Shown: positions 1 through 11,666 of the stretch, one piece after another | Position numbering within the stretch: position 1 is the first letter of the stretch | How the letters are laid out: the number at the start of each line of letters is the position of its first letter | Source of the DNA: Isoetes taiwanensis | Lineage: Eukaryota > Streptophyta > Lycopodiopsida > Isoetales > Isoetaceae | Length of the DNA stretch: 64,000 nt | Assembly: GCA_021234155.1 (NCBI GenBank) | Contig: JAJEKV010000005.1 | Coordinates: 17,718,089 to 17,782,088, forward strand | Direction: 5' to 3' | Notes under the pieces: generated by a model | Database searches by the model: none | Told to the model about the DNA's origin: nothing | Seen by the model: the letters and a program-made list of their open reading frames with translations, nothing else | Made by a program: the position numbers and the translations under genes

Positions 1-470
1 GATCTTGATTTGAGCTAACTGTCTGCTTTTAACCTCAGACATCTATGGAGCTCACTTAGAGATGATGAGAAATGCAAATAAAAACGCTCCAAAATTTATA
101 TTCATTGAAGTCCAAACTTTAGATAGATTAAGTCCACACTATCAAGATCACATCTAGGCCATCTAAAGTCCAACTATCATACTCCTCTAGATTCACGACA
201 CATCATCAAAATGTCAACCATTGCAAATGTTTCTATAAGGACTTTAATACTCCTTCCAAGTCCATAGATTCCACTTCAATATAACATAAATATGTAACAG
301 ATAGCAAACAAATCAGTGCGTTTTAGTTACAGTCGAGAGTAATTCAATAGCAAAGCTACAAGGAATCTTGGGAGAGATAACCGTAAAAAGCGGGAAAGAT
401 CTTGCTTATCGCATACATTAGGAAGCGGTATCTTTGGTTTGTCCGGATGAATGAAAGAAGAACATGACTG
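1..470. other. No gene recognised
   Basis: AT-rich sequence. I see no convincing reading frame, RNA gene or repeat before the small inverted-repeat element that follows. Confidence 0.5.
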
Positions 471-478
471 ATTGTTTG

Positions 479-601
479 GGGTAGAGTGCATTATGCAGCC
501 CCCCTCCCCTACGTGGCTGATATCTGGCCGTCCATGTTTGAAATGAAGGGCTAGGATAACGCCACGTAGGGGAGGGGGGCTGTATAATGCACTCGTCTCC
601 C
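479..601. mobile_element. 123-bp foldback MITE with 8-bp target duplication
   Basis: Two arms of about 34 bp pair almost perfectly. The left arm begins GGGTAGAGTGCATTATGCAG and the right arm reads, on the minus strand, GGGAGACGAGTGCATTATAC; both continue into a run of C/G and ACGTGGC. The element is flanked by ATTGTTTG at 471-478 and again at 602-609. An 8-bp duplication is the hallmark of hAT transposition, although the GGG terminus is not a typical hAT end. The centre is too short to code for anything, so it is non-autonomous. Confidence 0.75.
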
Positions 602-609
602 ATTGTTTG

Positions 610-1063
610 ATTACAATCTGGTCCATTATTGCAAGCAAAGACTTGGATTCATACATTGACGTACAACCTGCAACCAATAACCAACAAGTAACTGCGAACG
701 TGTAAGAGCAGTCCAAGGTCTGAATGTTGTTCTAATTCCCTCTATGTTCGTCGGACCTGTGCCATACAGAAAATTCGAGATTCTACAAGTACAGTTACAT
801 TATAGCTGAAGAGTACTTAAACAACAACATATCGACTTACCGGGCTGGAATAGGGTTTAGAGGCTGTTCTGCCAATTGGAAGCCCTTGGAATTCAGAGCG
901 TCGAAAATCGCAAAAGTGAAATTATATTGCTCAACAATACAATGGACAGCAGCAGATAAAAGTTTGATTCAATGTGTATTATTGAGTTGAAGTTTATTGT
1001 CTAGAGAAAAGGAAGACGAATCGTTTATGTCTAAAACCAGTCGTCTATTTGGTGTACAACAGC
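610..1063. other. No feature recognised
   Basis: Moderately AT-rich sequence between two MITEs. I see no gene-like frame or repeat. Confidence 0.4.
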
Positions 1064-1066
1064 TTA

Positions 1067-1486
1067 GGCCCTTTTTCCACGGTAGTCTTATCTCTCAAAG
1101 TCACATATTTTATCCAATGATGTTTGGCCACCTATTGTCTTAAAAGTAAATCACTTTTTCACTATAAAAATAAGACATGTCTTATTTAGGTTCGGAATAG
1201 GTTTGGATATCAAATGAAGTCTTATTTTATTCCGGGGGATTTCCCCCGCCGTAAAATAAGACACCTAGTCTTATTTGAATATATAACTAAAAATAACTAA
1301 AAATAAGACGTGTCTTATTTTTTCATGCTTTTCCACTAGTATTTTAGTGGTGTCATATTTTATGACTACCATGCAGTGGAAAAGTAAGTTTAAATCTGTG
1401 TGTCTTATTTTTAGCCCTGGAGTCACAAATGGTGTCTTATATCATCTATGATAGCCGTATTTTGCGACTAGTGTGGAAAAAAGGCC
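1067..1486. mobile_element. 420-bp PIF/Harbinger-type MITE, TTA target duplication
   Basis: The ends are inverted repeats: GGCCCTTTTTCCACGGTAGTC on the left, and GGCCTTTTTTCCACACTAGTC read from the right on the minus strand. TTA flanks both sides (1064-1066 and 1487-1489), which is the target duplication of PIF/Harbinger (Tourist-like) elements. The GGCC start also resembles the GGGCC start of the 7-kb Harbinger element at 2601. The body has no coding frame but carries many copies of GTCTTATTT or its reverse AAATAAGAC, some as perfect palindromes such as the one near 1162-1181. Confidence 0.75.
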
Positions 1487-1901
1487 TTATTGTTTGCAAC
1501 TTATAATCGTCTAAGTGCAACGTCGTCTAAGTGCAACCTTTTGTATTTTTTAAAACTTGTAACCAATGTTAAACCATTGAATTGTCACATATAAACAATG
1601 AATACACCAAAATGTGCAAATACATGCACAAGTCAGTGGTTCGATGAAGCCAAAGCCTGAACCTGATAACCTCCGGCGAACGAACCACGTGCAGCTAAGT
1701 CATATGCAGTGGCAGCTACAGCACATGCAATGGCCACAACCAAAAAGCGAGATTCAGAGGTACATAAATGGAAGAGGAATGAAAGTTGAATAATCGATTC
1801 TTCCTGCTCTGGATGCAGACAGTAAGCTTTTGAATCATAAACAAGGGCACGAAGTAAGCTTTGCATTTCTTCTGGCTATGGCAAATACGAAGAAACATAA
1901 A

Positions 1902-1942
1902 ACCTCCATTGATGTGTGGCATACCAACACATCAATGGAGGT
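1902..1942. repeat. Short near-perfect hairpin
   Basis: ACCTCCATTGATGTGTGG at 1902-1919 is followed after four bases by its complement CCAACACATCAATGGAGGT at 1924-1942, with a single one-base bulge. It could be a tiny foldback element or an RNA hairpin. The surrounding 1.49-2.58 kb holds no recognisable gene. Confidence 0.6.
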
Positions 1943-2211
1943 CGTCGCGTTTGCTTCGGTAAACTTACGATTTTCTCAGATCATGCATGCCATGTACGTG
2001 CATTATCTAATCAGATAGAAAATTCATAAGATTATAAAGATAGGATTTTCAAATGCTCTGTTATTAATAAATGAACAGGTCTGAAGTATAGTGCAAGTCT
2101 GTTTTTCTATGACAGTAAACATGCAAGGTAATGAACCCATGCATCTGAAAGAATCATGGAGGAAATAAATATTGAAACCTTTGATGTTTCACGCCAGTCT
2201 TAGCAACCACA

Positions 2212-2244
2212 AGAACCACACATTAATTTTTAATGCGTGGTTCT
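2212..2244. repeat. Short hairpin
   Basis: AGAACCACACATTAA is followed after three T residues by its near-complement TTAATGCGTGGTTCT, with one mismatch. No function is evident. Confidence 0.5.
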
Positions 2245-2483
2245 TCAGGGTTGATAAAACTGGCCAAGGAGCATCAAAGGATTCAAAGTTTTCTTCACGC
2301 GCATGTGATTCAAACAAATATCTTGCAGTTCACAGAAATTAGAACATGAAGAAATATGAAACAAAAAAAAAAATCTGAAAATTTGAGAAAACTTATCTGA
2401 TTTCTTTTCTAATGCAGCATCCAATACCTTTAGGCAGGAAAAAGACTCTGTTACTACTGAATATAGTGATGGAGGTGCGTTCC

Positions 2484-2564
2484 CTCGGAATAAATCCTTC
2501 CCATCTATTTGTTTGGAATGAATTGAGTCTCGGAATAAATCCTTCCCATCTGTTTGTTTGGAAT
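2484..2564. repeat. Tandem duplication, period 45 bp
   Basis: A 36-bp segment beginning CTCGGAATAAATCCTTCCCA occurs at 2484-2519 and again at 2529-2564 with one difference. It lies just outside the left end of the Harbinger insertion. Confidence 0.65.
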
Positions 2565-2600
2565 TTGAATGGTGACTTGTTATAATTTTTATAAGTTTTA

Positions 2601-2628
2601 GGGCCATTTCCCACTCGCCATTAAGTTA
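2601..2628 (+). repeat. Left terminal inverted repeat of the Harbinger element
   Basis: 28 bp identical to the reverse complement of 9600-9627. Pairing continues a few bases further with a mismatch. This is the presumed transposase-recognition end. Confidence 0.9.
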
Positions 2629-3619
2629 GGTTAAATAGGGCATATAACTGAATGTTGATTTCCCACTGACCCTTAAGATATGCTAGTTAAGTTAGCTTTC
2701 GGTTAAGTTTTGGTTATAATTAACTTAAGAAAAATGACTTTCATATTAGCAATAGTTAAATTAAAATTTTAAGCGAATTTTTTTCCTTAACTTAGAAATA
2801 ATGTAAACTTAAAAGTGACCTTAGGGAGGTCCATTTAATTTTTTATTTTTTGGTTAAGCCTTTAACATGCATTAAGTAACTATCTGAGAATGGGAAACCT
2901 TTCCACCTTCTAACTTTGCGAAGCGTCCAGACAATGGCGAAGGGAGGAAGCCATATTCCTTGTAACAATGGCGGTAGTGGTACTCTCTGGAAAACTCAGA
3001 AATAAATGCGGAAATAAGGAAGCGTATTTCAATAATCTGAAGTAGATATAGAGGTGTGTTTACATTAATACATTTTTTTGTGATCCGGTTTAGATTCTTA
3101 CCTATAAAACAAGCTTAAACAAGCGAGACATTATCTAAATATATAGCAAATAAGAAAGTTTTTTCTCTTAGTGACTCATTGGCACGATGCAAAATCCCGA
3201 TTCTATGATGCAAATTACGTTCTATCAAGCTCTTGGCACAATATATGGAATGTATGGATATTCTTAGTTCGATTTGGTACACATAGTTTAGTGCATTAGA
3301 AGATGTTAAGTTTATAATCTCAAAACATATAGAATGTGAAGGATGTTCTTAGCTCTATTTGAATGCAGACAGTTTGATTGCATCATCATAATTATTGTTT
3401 GCTATTGCGGTTGTAAATCTTGATTGGAATCTTGAACACGAGCAATTTGGCATACATAATACCATGAATTACTTTCTTTGTTTTTATTTTTTTTTAATAG
3501 GTGCATGCATAATATGGTTTGCATTGCCTTATTTAGGAGATTTTGCAATCACGACAAAGATTGATGAAAAGAGCAAAAGTTACAAGGCGGGGGTTCCTAT
3601 GACGATCCATCTCCAAATG

Positions 3620-4390
3620 CAAAGTGGAAAGAAAGAGATGTAGAAATTGGCAACTTGATGAAGCATTGTTGCTTGTTGACTTGAAGAAGAGAGTGGTTGA
3701 TGTATGAAGCGAAACATTCTAGGGAGAAGATGGGTATGCTAATCTAAAGTGGAAGAAGATAGCCGATGAGATGCAACAACATGGCTACAATGATAGGGAT
3801 GGAGAAGTTGTAGAAACAAGTGGGAAAATCTGATTGGGGATTACAAAGCAGGTAAAAGATTTTCCGGAAGCACCGCCGGAAATCGATTTCTTTTCTCTTT
3901 CAAGTGATGAAAAGCAGCGGAAGCTTCAAATTTGCATCATGACATATTTGATGCCATGGACTCATTTCAATCTTCAAGGCGAATGTGAATCCACCTAATG
4001 CGGTTGATACAAGTGTGAAGAAGCCATTGGATATTGGCCAAACAATTGAGCATCATCCACATGGCAATGGAAGCTCATGGGAAGAAGGAGAAAAACTTTT
4101 GGAAATACAATGGTTGCCACTATATTAGAAACAAACAGCAACTTGATAGAAACTTTGACAAAAACAAAAAGAAGAAGCGAAAGAGCGGGTTGAAGCAATG
4201 TTGGAGATTGAGCAAAGAAAAGTTACAGCAGACAAAGGGACTTCAACAAGAACTTTAAGACCATTTACCATGGCATGGCGAAAGATTGGGCGTACCTTCT
4301 CAGCGAGAGGTGACAATAGTATTTCATTTGATAACAGTGGTCATCTTATGTTATCAATTGCATATATTGTAAAATGCCAAGTATAGGCAT
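3620..4390 (+). pseudogene. Myb/SANT-like (trihelix-type) Harbinger ORF relic
   Basis: PIF/Harbinger elements carry, beside the transposase, a Myb-like DNA-binding protein that helps the transposase find the ends. Here translation from about 3640 gives the pattern of such a domain across broken frames: WQLDEALLLVDLKKRVVD, then KWKKIADEMQQHGYN, then a stretch resembling a conserved WENLIGDYKAGKRF segment. A basic region rich in lysine follows near 4090-4250. Stops and frame changes interrupt the domain several times. The assignment rests on the spaced tryptophans and the WKKIADEM-type helix and on its position in a Harbinger element. No intact start could be chosen. Confidence 0.6.
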
Positions 4391-7149
4391 GCATGGGTAT
4401 ATCGAAACAAATCCACCTCTTTATATCATCTTCAAGGGCATCTACATGCCTCCAAAGCCATCTCGTAGAAGTTGGACAAGAAGACCATTAAGAAGACATT
4501 TGCATTCTCCTTTATTTTGTCCGTAGTCGAGGGCATGTGGTGCAAGAATAGTTGTAACAAGTTTTCATCATACCCTTGTGCAAGTTTGTACAAGTTTCAT
4601 TCAAAATGCATTTTTATCTCTTGTATGAAGCATAAAACTCGGTAGATCTTGACTTTGTACCAAAATACCAAAATTAGAAAAGAAAGAAGTATAGCCAAAC
4701 CCATTTTCCAAAATATCTGAGGAGACTTGATTGAAACATTCCTTACATTAAAATTCTGCATTGAAATATTGATCGGCGGAAAATAGCTATGGAATACTTC
4801 AAGATCTTCTTATCTTCAAAGAGATGCCAGCTAGCTATTCAAAGAAGGAAGGCTATTCGGATTCTGATATACAAAAGTGTTCGGGCATTGCTTAGCTCAA
4901 GCACCTTTACTCTACATCTATTGCCGTCTCAATATTATGACATTCACATTGCATATTACAGCAGTTTATAAAACATGGAGGCATAACACCACTTGTTTGG
5001 TGAAAAAGAGGTATGAAGATAACTCTTTTCGAACTTTATATGGTGTCCATACTTGGAAGAAGAACGATAAAAAGGATCTTATCTGGGACCATAGTCATCT
5101 CTAGGTAAGTCAAAAGAAAATATTGACATATGTCAAATATTTTCTAAGCATACATTATCTTCTAGAAAAGAAGTTATTTCCATACTATACCGCCGCTAAA
5201 AACTCGGTTCAGACAATGCCAACAAAAAGTTAAAGTCAAGTTTCATAAATCACTTCATAACTCATTGAAGCACCATTACTTTTCTAAGAATTCCCGGCAT
5301 TCTCTACCGGTAGAACCACTGCAACTACATTGTTAACCTGGATGTAACTAGCACATCTCCCGGACCATGGGCAGCTTGTTAAACTTATGAACAACAAGGT
5401 CTATACTCATCTATACAACAAGGTCTATGACCAAGTTCTATACTCTTGTCTTGTTTTGCCTCGGCATGGGACATGTACCATTAAAATGTCGGAATCTTTC
5501 TCATTATAAAAGGGTTTAACACAGGCGTGGCTTAGTACATCCACCTTGATACTTTCTTGACATGCCAAATGGTTTATACCATAGGTAAATAGTGGCCTAT
5601 CTCGATTCCTATCTATTTCCTTAGCCTTTAAGCATTTTATATCCATAATATAGTATGCATGGGGTTTGATGCACGCACGAACCATGGCTTTTTTACTTTC
5701 GATTATATTCTTTGGCTCGATTATATTATAGAACTTGGTCTATACAACAAAGCCAAAACTCATGATATAAAAACTCCTCTTTTCTCTGTGGATAAATTTA
5801 TATTGATTACTTGGAGTTATATGCGATGATCCACCTTAGAAGTCTTTGAGATTCTCAATCTTCCTTTTTTGGTTTGGGAGAATTGGGCTTTCAGTTCTTG
5901 CTTCAACATATGCTTGTTGTAATCTACCTTTCACGATTTATAGCAAAACATCATTTTGACTCATGCCTTTGACAATAGGTTCTTTCAAATGTAAGAAGGC
6001 CTTCAACGACCTGCATAGAATACCCATGGAAATGTCCGTGCAAAACCTTTGCCTTACATGGTCGGAGGAACAACTTGCTTTACAGAACCAATGCTAGCTA
6101 ACCCATTTATGACCGACCTTGGGAACCTTGGCTGTAGCGGCGGGAGATCATGAAGCATGCAGACATATAGCGTGTATTTATGTGATTATTTTAACTTGTT
6201 TTCCCCATATGTACTACACACGCATTATGCAAAAGCATCTCACACACATTCTTGGCCGATACATTTCTCAACCTATCAATTATAAAATCACATGGCGAGG
6301 CCTATTTGTACTCTTTATACCACACATGCGTCTTTACTATTCGGCATATGGAATCCAATTTGCATGCCTTGAGCAAGATGCGAATGGAAATACAATTCAA
6401 GAATCATGAGTCAGGTGTAGTTTGCATGTACTCAGGGGATATGCCGCTCTCGAAAACTAAAGTGATATTATGCATGCAGAACGCAGTAAATACACCAAAT
6501 TCATGGCTGGTAGTATGAGCGCCCGCAAGTTAAAGATGTTCCGGTGTATATCCACTTCACAGTTTGCGGGGCACTAAATGCCCGGATAACTGCGGTATAT
6601 TACTAACTCTTATCTTTGATATTTTTGGCGATATTTTGCTCTTATGGAATGTTAAACCCCATGTTTTCTTTGGATTTTAAGCGGTATATGTTTGTTCGCG
6701 GGTTCTTCTCGTTAAATTTTATCACGGTTGGAGGATATAGGTTGGAGTTTGTGACAGGCATGAGACTTAGGTAGAATACCGCCGGTAGAATATATCCGGT
6801 TACTTTTAAGGTTTTTAAGGATGAATATGGAAGCGGAACAATTATGATGCTAAGCAGGGCAAACATTACCCACATGATTTGTAGAATTCGGCAAAAAATT
6901 TCTTTGAGGAAAAGTTTGAATAATAGAATGGAAGATTATGAAGAGGAAGATGGCCAACTAGTTCAACATCATGTTGAGGATGCCAATTTGGTTACAAAGA
7001 CATGAGTCTACATTAGAAAATAGGTGGTGGGTGAAGCCGAGGAGTTTTACTTGGTTTGACAAGTTTATCTTTGGGATATTATGATTCAAGGTGGAAGGAT
7101 CTTTTCGAATGAAGGGGAGTACATTTTTGGTTTTACTACAAGCTTGGAA
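4391..7149. other. Harbinger interior, no gene recognised
   Basis: AT-rich sequence between the two Harbinger gene relics. Reading frames are short and do not resemble known families. A near-perfect palindrome of 31 bp (AGAAAATATTGACATATGTC then AAATATTTTCT) lies at 5115-5145. Later insertions are possible but I found no boundaries. Confidence 0.4.
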
Positions 7150-8000
7150 ACCAATATTAAGAAATAGATACTAACTTTTCGTGATGCTATTTAGGTTGCA
7201 TGTTAGTGTTGGATGCATTCTACAAATTGTTTAGAGGTGTTGACTTTTTGAGTCATTTTGAGAGAAATTTGGAATTGGTGTTAATCTTTTGCTCATAGAA
7301 TTTTGTATGGAGGCAATAATAGAGCAATCTATTAACTTTGTGATGTAATAAAGTTTCCGGTTGGTGAGGATATTCAACGAGTCATCAATGCTTTTGCTCT
7401 TATTTGAAGGTGCCTAATAATGTTTGTGGTGTACTTGATTGCACACCTTGAAATTACCGCAACCCCTCACAGCCCAAGCGGGCTGATTACTATATGAAAG
7501 CCGGCGGTTAGCATATACTACGAGGCCATTTAAAACTAACATGATTTCTTGATATTAATTGTGGATATCCGGTAGTGTTCATGATTCAAGAGTTTGGAAG
7601 AACTTCGGGCATCAAATCAAAGAATTCAAGCTTGTGAAATCATGCAGGGAACCAATAATTACCATCAATTTTAACCGAAGCAAGTTTTTGACCCTTTTTT
7701 TGGCAGATAAGGTTATGCACATGCAGTCCATGGCTTTTTAGTTTCATTTGGATAAGATGGGACAACAACATTACGTGATAGAGCGTGGATTTCAACAAAA
7801 ACTCATGAAGGGCTGGCGTTTTCATGGCGGAACTTTTGGTTTGTTGAAGAAAGAAAGTTTGGTGTCTTGGAAAGAAGATAGAAGATGAAGCGGTTATGTC
7901 AATATTGTTACCATTCATGTTGTATATTGCATAAATCTGGCTTTGATTGATAAACTGATATAAATAAAGTGGGAGGAGCTTGAATCATAGGTTGGACAAA
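7150..8000 (+). pseudogene. PIF/Harbinger DDE transposase relic
   Basis: The encoded protein would cut and rejoin the element ends. Frame-by-frame translation recovers the family landmarks in order. KFPVGEDIQRVINAFALI appears near 7350-7410, followed by NNVCGVLDCTP near 7420-7450, which covers the first catalytic aspartate region. ADYYMKAGG comes near 7480, then LDINCGYP and SGSVHDSRVWKNF near 7540-7600 (second catalytic region), and RNFWFVEERKFGVLERR near 7830-7880 (region of the conserved VERAFG-type motif). At least several stops and shifts separate these blocks, so it is dead. It lies on the same strand as the Myb-like relic upstream, as expected for this superfamily. Confidence 0.8.
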
Positions 8001-9599
8001 ATGCAGAAATTGTTGCTAGGGATGCAGCAGGGAGGCAGCAACAACGGAGGTCCTCTTGGGAAGAGTCCAGTGGTTAGTTTTTTAGGAGAAGAACTAAGGA
8101 AGTCTATTGCAGGGAAGTATCTTGTCCTAAATTTTTGAAAGGTTGTAATAAGTTTAGGTAACCACCGGACATCTCTTTGTTTTATCCATCAAGTTGTTAA
8201 AGTCTTCCAATTCAGTGCATTTAGAATGTTGGCATCGGCCATTTAAATTCTTAGATTTAGATTGTGATGATGAGATGTTACTGAGGGGTATTTGTATTCT
8301 TACACAACGCAAAATATGATTTAGAAACAATTGAAAAAATGTTCTTGCATTGGATTTCTGTTATGATAAAATGAAATGGTTATTACGGTGAGTGTTTGCA
8401 TATTATTATGCTCTAGAGCGAGTCACATACGTATGTATATATATTACCAACTAGAGTTGCTTGCATAGAGAGTCACATACTCTAAATAAATAGCTACCAA
8501 TATGTGAACACTTTTCAATAGTAGTGCTCTGTTCCATGTGAAGGATATGATCGTAATCATGTCGTAGGTTATTGTGTCATGAACATGCAAAATGATAATA
8601 GGAAACCAACTCTATAAGTTTCAAGAGTGGATATCATAAAATAATAGTATCATATTGAAACCTTTAGACAAGTATGTTAATGTGGTAAAACCATTAGACC
8701 GAGAACAAGTTATATCCTTATGAAATTAGTGAACCAAATAAAAGGTCTGCCTGATGCGGCGTAATGCAACAATATGCAAGCCAAACGGTGAAAAATCTCG
8801 GTTACGCTATAAATCAAAACCAAAGTAAAATTATTTTGTGGGCTACGGTGAAGATAATCTCGCAGTCCGGCATTCGGATTCCGGGGATTTTATGTGGAAA
8901 CGCTTAATGAATATGTTTGATTATCTTTAGGTTGGTTCGTTCTATATTGAACTTTATAATAGAAATTCTAATGGTTCTATAATGGTTAAGTTATAATGGT
9001 TCCCTTATCCCCTTATTTAAACATATAAAAGGTTCGTTCTATATTAATCATATTTGGTCCATATTGAATCATAGTACATTGAACTTCTAATATTGATCAT
9101 CTAGAGTTGTATCACCATATGAATCTCGTAGGCGATCACTTTTTGATGGTTTTCTCATAGATTAGGTTCAATAGTGAATCTCATAGTGTCGATCACTTTT
9201 CAATAGTGATTTTTTTTCCCGAACCATTGGTTTGATATTGCATGATTTAATGAATTTGATGGTTTTATCTAAGCTAAGCTAGGTATTTTCTATAATCACC
9301 ATGGTTGTATTCACAAAAAGGTTTTGTTTTGCTTTTTTCTCGAAAATATCTTTTTAATATAAATTCTTAATTGGCCGGTGTGAAACAAAAGCATAGTTAA
9401 CACTAACCTAACTTAGCCCTTTTAGCGCTAGTGTGAATCACCGCCTCAAGCTTTAATTTAATTTTTAAATTCTAACCAATGGGCATGATGGGTATGCAAA
9501 TTTGCATGTTTAGTTAAGTTAGTTCTAATTCTTTCCCCAATGAAAAACCATTTTTTCTTTTTAGTTAGGTTAAGAGATAACCAAGTAGTTAAGCTAACT
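8001..9599. other. Harbinger 3' subterminal region, non-coding
   Basis: AT-rich. It contains diverged repeats of phrases such as GGTTCGTTCTATATT (about 8934 and 9031) and GAATCTC..GATCACTTTT (about 9120 and 9176). No coding frame is evident. Confidence 0.45.
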
Positions 9600-9627
9600 T
9601 AACTTAATGGCGAGTGGGAAATGGCCC
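9600..9627 (-). repeat. Right terminal inverted repeat of the Harbinger element
   Basis: Reverse complement of 2601-2628, followed directly by the TTA duplication. Confidence 0.9.
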
Positions 9628-9630
9628 TTA

Positions 9631-10364
9631 ACACCCTAATGGTTATCAAAGTATAAATTTCCTTTTCAAACTAATTTTATCTATTTAGAATTAGCTACAT
9701 TTCAAGGATATAAAATTTCAAATCTTCAGTTATTTAACAATTTTAAAACTTGACAATCATGATAATTTCTAAATGATATTCGATGGTTTGGTAAGTGATA
9801 ACTTAAAACTATTATGAGAATTTTTACAATTTACAAACCTTTACACTTTTGAAAACACTTTACGAAATATTTTAGATTGAAATTAATTAAATAATAAAGT
9901 TAATGGTTTAATAATAACGATTAAAAAATTTATTATTGATGAAATAAAATATATTGAAAAATAATAATAATAAACTACTCCAAAAAAAAAAATTAATTGA
10001 AACATAAACATAAACATAATCATACAAAGTTTTAACATAAAAGTAATTATTTAATTCAATTTAAAATTGTCTTTAAATATTGTTATTTTGATAATATAAC
10101 ATTTTAATCATACAAATTTTATCTTAGATGAACATTTAGTTATAAATAGATTAAAGTGGGGTAGTTTAAAAGCTATTTTTTACTTTAATAACCATCATAC
10201 TTTGATTAATAAGAGTAAAAATACATATAATCTTATCATGACATCCTTGACGTATATATCTATTAGATTTGAATAAGTCCAAATTTTGTTAAACATGTCA
10301 TTTAGTATAAAATATGTATTTTTATTTCCATATTAATGATTTAGCATACCCTATTGTAAATGAT
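9631..10364. repeat. Dispersed repeat, copy A (right part)
   Basis: This is the right part of a roughly 760-bp AT-rich repeat whose left 24 bases lie at 2577-2600, because the Harbinger element split it. It matches copy B at 11667-12402 along its whole length with scattered substitutions and small indels. Immediately after the shared part comes TGATATCAGAG (10361-10371), one mismatch from the plant tRNA-Met primer binding site TGGTATCAGAG. Copies A and B could therefore be LTRs of a non-autonomous retroelement, but I found no purine tract, no clean TG..CA ends and no target duplication. Confidence 0.7.
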
Positions 10365-11666
10365 ATCAGAGTTCCAATACATTCATGTTCTTCTTTCATT
10401 CATCGGCAATCCGGCATACTAGAAGATGTAGTTTCCTTGCAAAGGGGTGGAGACATACCAAAATATGTGGTTTTTCTGCAAAGGGAATTGAGCCCGTAAT
10501 GCGAACTTAAAAAGAAAAGGTTAGATTAACTCTAATTTTTTCTCTGTCGAGTGTTTTTTCTCTATTGAGCGGGGTTCATGTATACAAAGCAAGACATTCA
10601 CAAGTTTTAGAAAGTTTATGAGCTGCCTTAAAAGTGTTTGGATCCTTGGAAAAGAAGATGATAGTATCTTCCTCTTATTTTTGTGTGTTGGAACAAAAGA
10701 TAATCTTTCATATCGAAGTTGCCGTTTGACAAACATGCCGGAGCTCAATCTCTAACCGGCGAGGAGGAATCTGGAACTTATCCCAAGGTTATGTGTAATG
10801 GTATATAAGCATCCGGGGCGATACGAAGCAAAACCATCTCTAAATGTACTCAAAATTGTCCTTGGCAATTGTCTTTTTGGTAAATTTTTTCGAAGATGTC
10901 CACTTAATGCGCCACATACATGTTGTCTTACATCATGTGGCCTCACGACATTTCATGGCGAGGCAGTGGTTATATGGAGCCTTGAATTGGTTCCATTCTT
11001 CTTAATGAGAGATCGGGTATCTAAATATACAAAGCGAGTGGTTAACCAAGAAATTATTGACAAATGAATTTAATGTTCACATCATAAAATGCCTCTCGCA
11101 TTATGCAGAGAAGGTGAAGATCATCACCTTAACTACGCACAGAATTTGCAACTCTCCTTCTTTGCAAAAGGCATCTAAAGGCAAAGGAATGTCTAGACCA
11201 CATTAGGATTGGCGAGTTTGAATGCATTCTTGAAATGGCAGGGACCGTCACCTTCTGGCCATTTTCAACCATTTAAATAAAGACATTCTCATAAAAGGTG
11301 AAAGCGCCCAAATAAGATCATCTGTTTTCCTAAAGATTTCAACCTCAGAAGAGCTTTTCTCTGAACGCTTCAATAAGTGCCAGCCCACTTCATTTTATGA
11401 TCTGAGATACTAATTTGGAAGACCATTAATGCGGGGATATAAACAAAATGAAGCGAGTCTTATTGTGTGAAAATAATATTATTAATGTAAGAAGTTCAGC
11501 GACTTCAAAGATGAAGTGAAAGATTTACACAAAGGCAATTAGAAACTTTTAACAATTCGGGGATGTTAGATGACATATTCAACAAAACTTGGACTTATTC
11601 ATATATAATAGGTAGCACTTCAACGATGCCATTACTAGAATATATGTATTGTTTAATTCTCCTTGA
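10365..11666. other. 1.3-kb spacer between repeat copies A and B
   Basis: No protein family is recognised. If the flanking repeats are LTRs this is the interior of a non-autonomous (LARD- or TRIM-like) element on the plus strand with the primer-site-like sequence at its left edge. Otherwise it is ordinary sequence between two copies of a dispersed repeat. Confidence 0.4.

Larger units (their letters stand above)
2601..9627 (+). mobile_element. 7.0-kb PIF/Harbinger DNA transposon, complete ends, decayed genes
   Basis: The ends are perfect 28-bp inverted repeats starting GGGCCATTTCCCACTCGCCA (2601-2628 and, reversed, 9600-9627). Both sides carry TTA (2598-2600 and 9628-9630), the PIF/Harbinger target duplication. 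Joining the flanks without the element gives ATAAGTTTTAACACCCTAA, which is exactly what stands at 11681-11699 in the second copy of the host repeat, so both boundaries are confirmed by an empty site. Inside, on the plus strand, are relics of the two genes of this superfamily: a Myb/SANT-like gene near 3.6-4.4 kb and a DDE transposase near 7.2-8.0 kb. Both carry stops and frameshifts, so the copy is not autonomous now. A length of 7 kb is at the long end for the family, which suggests nested insertions between 4.4 and 7.1 kb that I could not delimit. Confidence 0.9.

Noticed and set aside
327-716. 129-codon minus-strand frame
   Set aside because: It runs straight through the foldback MITE at 479-601, and the residues from that part are translations of its inverted repeat.
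2245-2607. 120-codon minus-strand frame with a repeated KQTDGKDLFR-like phrase
   Set aside because: The repeat comes from the 45-bp tandem duplication and the frame starts inside the Harbinger end; no coding support.
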